Shown: positions 31,578 through 36,457 of the stretch, piece by piece
Numbering within the stretch: the stretch's first letter is position 1
Layout of the letters: each line of letters opens with the position of its first letter
Translations under genes and position numbers: made by a program
Assembly (NCBI GenBank): GCA_902768715.1
Contig: CACXMH010000019.1
Coordinates: 1 to 36,457 of the forward strand
Length of the DNA stretch: 36,457 bases
Reading direction: 5' to 3'
Source: Fibrobacter succinogenes
GTDB lineage: Bacteria; Fibrobacterota; Fibrobacteria; Fibrobacterales; Fibrobacteraceae
The notes under the pieces: model-generated
The model's database searches: none
Told to the model about the DNA's origin: nothing
Seen by the model: only the letters and a program-made list of their open reading frames with translations

Positions 31578-33467
31578 TTAGTCTTGGTAGCGAGAGCGTT
31601 TCTTGTCTAAGTCAACTTGTGCATCCTGCAATTCTCTTTTTGCTTCCATGATGGCATCCATAATTATATCACAGTAATGCTGGTCGGCAAAAAGATTAGC
31701 TTTAAATGGAGCAGATTGCGAGTCTGCAAAGTCATCAATTTTTTTTAACTCCAAACTAACGTGATTCTTAATTACATTATAATGCTCCGTATCAGCTTTA
31801 TTTCGTCGAAGTTCCAGTAAATCAGGGGTTTCAAAAACGTTTGCATCTTTCTTCAGTCCCCCTTTCTTTACTTCAATCTCTAAAGAGTATTTATGCTTGC
31901 TGTGGCCATCTTCCCAGCTTACGATGTTGTTTTTCTGCTCAAAGGTATTCTCCTCAAAATAATAGTCGTAATCACCAATAAACTCTTTATTTTCATCATA
32001 GTAAGCTCCCGTTCTGTTGTATCCTGAATGCTCATAATTTTTGCAGAGGTACCTAGGTTTTATTGTCTCGTAGCTACTAATTTCTATTGGGTTAAGGATT
32101 TTATAGGCAGTTTCACCATCATTCATCGAATGCATTACAGGCATGTCAAAAGTTGTTTTGTAAAAATTCTTGTTGATATGAGCATCAAATTCCTCAATCT
32201 GTTCATTAATGTCTTCAATTGCTGTATCGCATTCCAAGCCGTTCTGCTTGATACACTTTTCAACAATATCACGGACCTGTTTCTGCTGTTTTTCAGTATT
32301 CCAAATGCAGTATTCAATAAGCTGACAGTCCATCAAATCAATTTCGGTACGGTCGTTCAAGAATGCCGAGGTCTTGAGGATGTGAACGATCTTCTTCCAG
32401 CGGCGGTCACTCACCTCGAGCAACTCGTCGTCCTGTTCCCCTTTTTCCCTCATTTCATTATTCCGAACAGCCAACTCCTCGCGGATTGCGGAAATAACAG
32501 ACCTCGCTTCCGGGGATATCGTTATCTTGTCTATTTTTTTCTTCCAAGATTCCCATTCTTCAATTGAAATGGGCTCAACGTCGTTGGGCAATTCAAATTC
32601 CTGCGAAGAAGGTTCATCGACCATGTCAAAGAAGTTATCTTCATCTTGAATGGGCCCTACGATCAAGCGCAAGATGAATCGGTCAAACAAGGCTTCTAGC
32701 CCTCTATCTTTTGCGGGAAGTTCATTGGATGCCGCAAAAAGCGCCTTAAGGGGAACCTTTATCACTTCATTTCCATTGCTATATTTGCGTTCGTTTATAA
32801 TCGTCAGCAACGTATTTTGTATAGCGGCACTTGCTTTCCAAATTTCGTCCAGGAATGCGATATCTGCTTCTGGCAGCATATTTTTTATAATACGTTTGTA
32901 CTCTTCTTCTTTATTTTCGCCCTCTCCGTTCAACGCCTTGAGCGAGATAGGGCCAAAAATGTCCTCCGGAGTCGAGAATTGGTTCATCAGATATTCGAAA
33001 TACTTGGCTTTATTATCACCGTCGGATTTAAAAGCCAGTTGTAGGCGGCAAGCAATCATGCTTTTGGCGTAGCCAGGTTTACCCAAGAAAAATATACTTT
33101 CGCCGGCAATAGCAGTCAAAAGAGCAAGTCGCACGGCGTCTTTTTTCTCATATAACCCTTGTGCAAGCGCATTAATAATACGCTCAATTCTGTTGCGAAT
33201 TTTTGTTGGCGTGTTGGTCGGTTGTTGTTTTTGCATAGTCGGTTCCATCGGTTTGATATTTTTCTTGTTCACGAGGACACCTTCCTTTTTGGAATCAAGC
33301 TTATATAAGCCTGAACCATTCAAGAGATCCTCGCATTTTTTTGCTTGATTGGGCGCGAAGCCGCTTTTTTTGACTATGTCGTTCAGGGGAACGACGATGG
33401 CATTCCTTTCCTTAGAAAGCGTCTCGAAGGATGATTCTAGTTTTTTCAGCATTTCAGCATCGTTCAT
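31578..33467 (-). CDS. RavA-like MoxR AAA+ ATPase
   Basis: A 629-aa protein. After an N-terminal helical/winged region (about 1-75, NAIVVPLNDIVKKSGFAPNQAKKCEDLLNGSGLYKLD) comes the MoxR/RavA AAA+ core. It has Walker A GKPGYAKS (129-136), the RavA stretch FEYLMNQFSTPEDIFGPISLKAL (157-179), Walker B AFLDEIWKASAAIQNTLLTIINERKYSNG (204-232), sensor ASNE (246-249) and Arg finger LFDRF. The SDRRWKKIVHILKTSAFLNDR lid motif follows, then 250 residues unlike RavA's LARA domain. RavA-type ATPases remodel targets with a VWA partner, here encoded two genes on. E. coli RavA is about 498 aa. AAGGAG and TATATT (33496-33491) define the start and promoter. First gene of the operon. Confidence 0.92.
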   Translation of the reverse strand: MNDAEMLKKLESSFETLSKERNAIVVPLNDIVKKSGFAPNQAKKCEDLLNGSGLYKLDSKKEGVLVNKKNIKPMEPTMQKQQPTNTPTKIRNRIERIINALAQGLYEKKDAVRLALLTAIAGESIFFLGKPGYAKSMIACRLQLAFKSDGDNKAKYFEYLMNQFSTPEDIFGPISLKALNGEGENKEEEYKRIIKNMLPEADIAFLDEIWKASAAIQNTLLTIINERKYSNGNEVIKVPLKALFAASNELPAKDRGLEALFDRFILRLIVGPIQDEDNFFDMVDEPSSQEFELPNDVEPISIEEWESWKKKIDKITISPEARSVISAIREELAVRNNEMREKGEQDDELLEVSDRRWKKIVHILKTSAFLNDRTEIDLMDCQLIEYCIWNTEKQQKQVRDIVEKCIKQNGLECDTAIEDINEQIEEFDAHINKNFYKTTFDMPVMHSMNDGETAYKILNPIEISSYETIKPRYLCKNYEHSGYNRTGAYYDENKEFIGDYDYYFEENTFEQKNNIVSWEDGHSKHKYSLEIEVKKGGLKKDANVFETPDLLELRRNKADTEHYNVIKNHVSLELKKIDDFADSQSAPFKANLFADQHYCDIIMDAIMEAKRELQDAQVDLDKKRSRYQD

Positions 33468-33490
33468 CTTGATACTCCTTGAATACTTGA

Positions 33491-33496
33491 AATATA
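33491..33496 (-). promoter_or_regulatory. Putative -10 box of the MoxR-VWA operon
   Basis: TATATT on the minus strand, 23 nt before the ATG at 33467, with AAGGAG between. No -35 was recognised. The 178-nt divergent region also holds the promoter of the 37-aa gene. Confidence 0.5.
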
Positions 33497-33557
33497 ATCA
33501 TATTTCGGGAAAGGGGGATAAATATTTTTACTGGTATATAATTATGCGAACATAGAT

Positions 33558-33567
33558 TTCGTACGAA
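33558..33567. promoter_or_regulatory. Candidate operator palindrome in the island's divergent promoter region
   Basis: TTCGTACGAA is a perfect 10-bp palindrome. Related half-sites lie around it: GCGAACATA (33546-33554) and TTCGAATGATA (33576-33586). It lies between the -10 boxes at 33491-33496 and 33590-33595. The WYL regulator of the operon is a plausible binder. Confidence 0.4.
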
Positions 33568-33589
33568 CAAATAATTCGAATGATAAACC

Positions 33590-33595
33590 TATATT
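33590..33595 (+). promoter_or_regulatory. Putative -10 box for the 37-aa peptide gene
   Basis: TATATT lies 50 nt ahead of the ATG at 33646, with an AAAGGAG SD in the leader. No clear -35. Confidence 0.45.
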
Positions 33596-33645
33596 GAGCA
33601 ACAAACACTACATAAACCCCTAATCCCATAAAGGAGACAAAGCTT

Positions 33646-33759
33646 ATGTCAAAGCACAACGGACAACCACCCATCAACCCTCATGGAGCCGGATGGCCTT
33701 CTACTACAGGAGGCAAGTCTGGTGGCGGTCGTGGCGGCAATCCGCCTAAGGGCAAGTAG
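33646..33759 (+). CDS. 37-residue Gly/Pro-rich peptide, unknown
   Basis: A 37-aa open frame starting SKHNGQPPINPHGAGWPS and ending GGKSGGGRGGNPPKGK, with 11 Gly, 6 Pro, basic overall, no hydrophobic stretch. It has every mark of a real gene despite its size: AAAGGAG 10 nt before the ATG (33631-33637), a TATATT -10 box, and its own strong terminator 29 nt after the stop. It lies divergent to the MoxR-VWA operon. It is likely disordered and not secreted by the general pathway. It could be a small regulator or partner of the island system, or an unrelated conserved peptide; no family is recalled with confidence. Confidence 0.75.
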   Translation: MSKHNGQPPINPHGAGWPSTTGGKSGGGRGGNPPKGK

Positions 33760-33788
33760 CTCCACCCCACCCACCGACCAAGCAACCC

Positions 33789-33818
33789 CTCCCCGGCTCC
33801 ACGCTCGGGGAGTTTTTT
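33789..33818 (+). terminator. Rho-independent terminator of the 37-aa gene
   Basis: CTCCCCG (33789-33795) pairs with CGGGGAG (33806-33812) around a 10-nt loop and is followed by TTTTTT (33813-33818). Confidence 0.9.
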
Positions 33819-33830
33819 CATTAGCTCGCG

Positions 33831-35579
33831 TTATTTCAATACGGCCTTCACGTCTTCCACAATCTGCTTGGGCGTGAGGCGGTTCCTTTCCATAAGTTCG
33901 CCGTAAGGGACCTTGTCGTAGAATTCCTTCTTGAGGCCCTTCACGAGCACCTTCATGTCGCTGTTGCCGTAGAAGCGGGCAATCTTCTCGCCGAAGCCGC
34001 CGTCAATCACGCCGTTTTCGAGCGTCGCGACAACCTGGTGGTCAGCGCGCAGGCCTTCCAACACTTCGCAGTCGATGCCTGTCGCGAATCGCGGGTTGAT
34101 GATGGTCGCGTCGATTCCCTGCTTGGCAAGTTCCGCTTCAGCTTCTTCGGCGAGGGCGTAGTAGCTGCCGAGTCCAATTAGCGCCACCTTGCTTCCGCGC
34201 TTGTCAACCTTGAATGTGTTGAGCTTGGAGTAGTCGGTGTCGAATTTCACGCTGCGGTGCGCGACTCCGTTCGGGATGCGGATGGCCATCGGGCATGACC
34301 TCTGGTCAATCGCGTAATCCATCATGGCAATGGCCTCTTCTACGCAAGTCGGGCAGAGGTAAACCAGGTTCGGGATGTTGCTCATCATCGGGATGTCGAA
34401 AATGCATAGGTGCGTGGTATCGTTCATGCCGTCGGCGCCGGACATGGTAATGAGCAATGTGGCCGGGTTGTTGTTCGCGCACAAATCCTGCGAAAGCTGG
34501 TCGTAGGTGCGCTGGATGAATGTGCCGTGGGTGCTGTAGATGGGTTTGGCGCCGCCTTTGGCAAGGCCCGAGGCCAGAGCAACAGCATGCTCTTCGGCGA
34601 TGCCCACGTCAATGAACTGCTTGCCTGCCTCTTTACGGCGGTCAGCAAAGAACCCGATACCTGCGGGCACTGCAGAATGAATCACCACAACCTTCGGATC
34701 CGCCTTGATTTTTTTCATCAGGTAGTCGCCGAGGATTGCGCCGTAAGATTCGCCGCTACCCCAGTTCACGACGCCGGTCAGAATGTCAAACGGTGCGGCC
34801 CAGTGGAAGCCTTCCTTGGAATTTTCGGCGAAGCTGTAGCCCTTGCCCTTGAGCGTGTGAATGTGCACGACCACAGGTTTAGTGGAATCTTTCACCTGCT
34901 GGAATGCGGCGATGAGCGATTCGATGTCGTTGCCCTGTTCTACATACAGGTAGTCAAAGCCGAGGCTCTTGAAGTAATTGTTTTCGCTCTTGCCCTGCGT
35001 GACTCGGAGTTCTGCAAGGCTCCCGTAAAGCCCGCCGTGGTTTTCGGCGATGGACATCTCGTTGTCATTTACCACCACGATAAAGTTCGTCGCGTATTCG
35101 CCTGCGTTGTCGAGGCCTTCGAATGCCTCGCCGCCGCTCAGGGAACCATCGCCAATCACAGCGATTACATTGCCCTTTTCGCCCAAGACATCGCGGGCGG
35201 TGGCAAGCCCCAACGCAAGGCTTACCGATGTAGAAGTGTGACCTACCATAAATTGGTCATGTTCACTTTCGCAAGGTTCGGTATAGCCCGTAACACTCCA
35301 GTACTTGTCGGGATTCAGGAACGCCTCAGCACGACCCGTCAAAATCTTGTGAGTGTAACTCTGGTGGCTAACGTCATAGACAATCTTGTCCTTGGGGGAA
35401 TCAAAGACATAATGCAGGGCGATAGTCCCTTCCACAAACCCCAAATTCGGTGCAAGATGTCCACCGCATTTAGAAATCTTGTTCAAAAGTGCCGTGCGAA
35501 TTTCGCCCGCCAGCGCGGCGAGAGATTCCGTGTCCATCTTTTTTACATCTGCAGGGGACTTGATTTTTTCTATCAGCAT
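33831..35579 (-). CDS. dxs: 1-deoxy-D-xylulose-5-phosphate synthase
   Basis: A 582-aa thiamine-diphosphate enzyme that joins pyruvate and glyceraldehyde-3-phosphate, the first step of the MEP isoprenoid pathway. Features in order: CGGHLAPNLGFVEGTIALHYVFD, DVSHQSYTHKILTGR, the ThDP/Mg motif GDGSLSGGEAFEGLDNAG...NDNEMSI, the transketolase-like FIDVGIAEEHAVALASGLA with the catalytic Glu, and STHGTFIQRTYDQLSQD. The C-terminal domain is complete. It is about 40 residues shorter than E. coli Dxs, as in other short Dxs-type proteins. The central linker is reduced. There is no clear SD. It lies downstream of ahcY and is separated from it by a REP-derived terminator. Confidence 0.93.
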   Translation of the reverse strand: MLIEKIKSPADVKKMDTESLAALAGEIRTALLNKISKCGGHLAPNLGFVEGTIALHYVFDSPKDKIVYDVSHQSYTHKILTGRAEAFLNPDKYWSVTGYTEPCESEHDQFMVGHTSTSVSLALGLATARDVLGEKGNVIAVIGDGSLSGGEAFEGLDNAGEYATNFIVVVNDNEMSIAENHGGLYGSLAELRVTQGKSENNYFKSLGFDYLYVEQGNDIESLIAAFQQVKDSTKPVVVHIHTLKGKGYSFAENSKEGFHWAAPFDILTGVVNWGSGESYGAILGDYLMKKIKADPKVVVIHSAVPAGIGFFADRRKEAGKQFIDVGIAEEHAVALASGLAKGGAKPIYSTHGTFIQRTYDQLSQDLCANNNPATLLITMSGADGMNDTTHLCIFDIPMMSNIPNLVYLCPTCVEEAIAMMDYAIDQRSCPMAIRIPNGVAHRSVKFDTDYSKLNTFKVDKRGSKVALIGLGSYYALAEEAEAELAKQGIDATIINPRFATGIDCEVLEGLRADHQVVATLENGVIDGGFGEKIARFYGNSDMKVLVKGLKKEFYDKVPYGELMERNRLTPKQIVEDVKAVLK

Positions 35580-35619
35580 AAATTACCGACTTTGGAGTTA
35601 GGGATTTAGTACAAAATAC

Positions 35620-35646
35620 AAAAAAGATCCCCGCCTGCGCGGGGAT
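35620..35646 (-). terminator. REP-like palindrome acting as terminator of ahcY
   Basis: ATCCCCGC (35627-35634), CTGC, GCGGGGAT (35639-35646). Read on the minus strand, downstream of the ahcY stop (35674), the hairpin is followed after one base by TTTTTT (35625-35620), a canonical intrinsic terminator. The core equals the repeat inside the symporter gene at 11607. Confidence 0.75.
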
Positions 35647-35673
35647 GACAAGTGCGGTTATGTAGCTTCGCGA

Positions 35674-36457
<784 letters not shown>

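Noticed and set aside
23884-33640. Prophage, transposon or integrative element
   Set aside because: No integrase, transposase, capsid gene, att-like direct repeats or adjacent tRNA was seen; the island boundaries are compositional only.
34410-35609. Long plus-strand open frame of 399 codons opposite dxs
   Set aside because: It lies antisense to a clear dxs gene; the translation has no domain and arises from the codon bias of dxs.

Overview
The window looks like chromosomal DNA from a Fibrobacter (phylum Fibrobacterota). The clues are Ser-rich (SSSSS) lipoprotein linkers with Cys-bearing repeat modules of a Fibrobacter style, many signal-peptide beta-barrel and lipoprotein genes without close relatives elsewhere, moderate GC, and TATATT-type -10 boxes. 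This assignment is an inference from style and was not checked by a database search.

Layout. (1) 1-725: the 5' part of tuf (EF-Tu) on the minus strand, preceded by tRNA-Thr(GGT), tRNA-Tyr(GTA) and tRNA-Thr(TGT), read from a promoter near 700-725. (2) 918-3951: a secreted lipoprotein with its own terminator, then a hotdog thioesterase and the replication-recombination ATPase RarA, which overlap by one base. (3) 4046-9359, minus: a lipoprotein/barrel pair, an HtpX-like M48 protease with LemA, and the PLP protein YggS behind a BatD-like membrane protein. (4) 9490-16292: a barrel protein, a sodium:solute symporter carrying a REP-like repeat inside its reading frame, an operon of a DUF4954-like beta-helix protein and a small M48 protease, then divergently an unknown 152-aa protein and a GT4 glycosyltransferase containing a heptanucleotide tandem repeat. 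(5) 16314-20305, minus: sbcDC. (6) 20433-23883: a zinc-ribbon membrane protein, a barrel protein, a Lys/Glu/Ala-rich repeat protein and a membrane-anchored metallophosphoesterase. (7) 23973-33467, minus: an accessory island, clearly AT-richer over about 26.3-33.6 kb. (8) 33646-36457: a 37-aa Gly/Pro-rich peptide gene, dxs, and the 3' part of ahcY.

The most interesting part is the island. Its core is one transcription unit: a RavA-like MoxR AAA+ ATPase, a 92-aa protein, a ViaA-like VWA protein, a WYL-domain regulator, and an HNH protein with a C-terminal Cys-rich region. Downstream on the same strand are a NYN/LOTUS RNase-like protein and a DUF234-type ATPase whose upstream region holds five alternating TGCTAAA motifs. 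The 92-aa protein repeats a segment of the VWA protein, and the VWA protein starts with an IF2_N-like module. Together these suggest an uncharacterised MoxR-VWA conflict or stress system with a nuclease effector. The 37-aa gene is transcribed divergently from its first gene.

Two genome-scale themes recur. A REP-like palindrome (ATCCCCGC-CTGC-GCGGGGAT and a compensated variant) occurs at four loci, once inside a coding sequence and once apparently serving as the ahcY terminator. Promoters fall into two classes: TATATT boxes with an SD-bearing leader, and -10 boxes 6-8 nt from the start codon with no SD, which predicts leaderless mRNAs.
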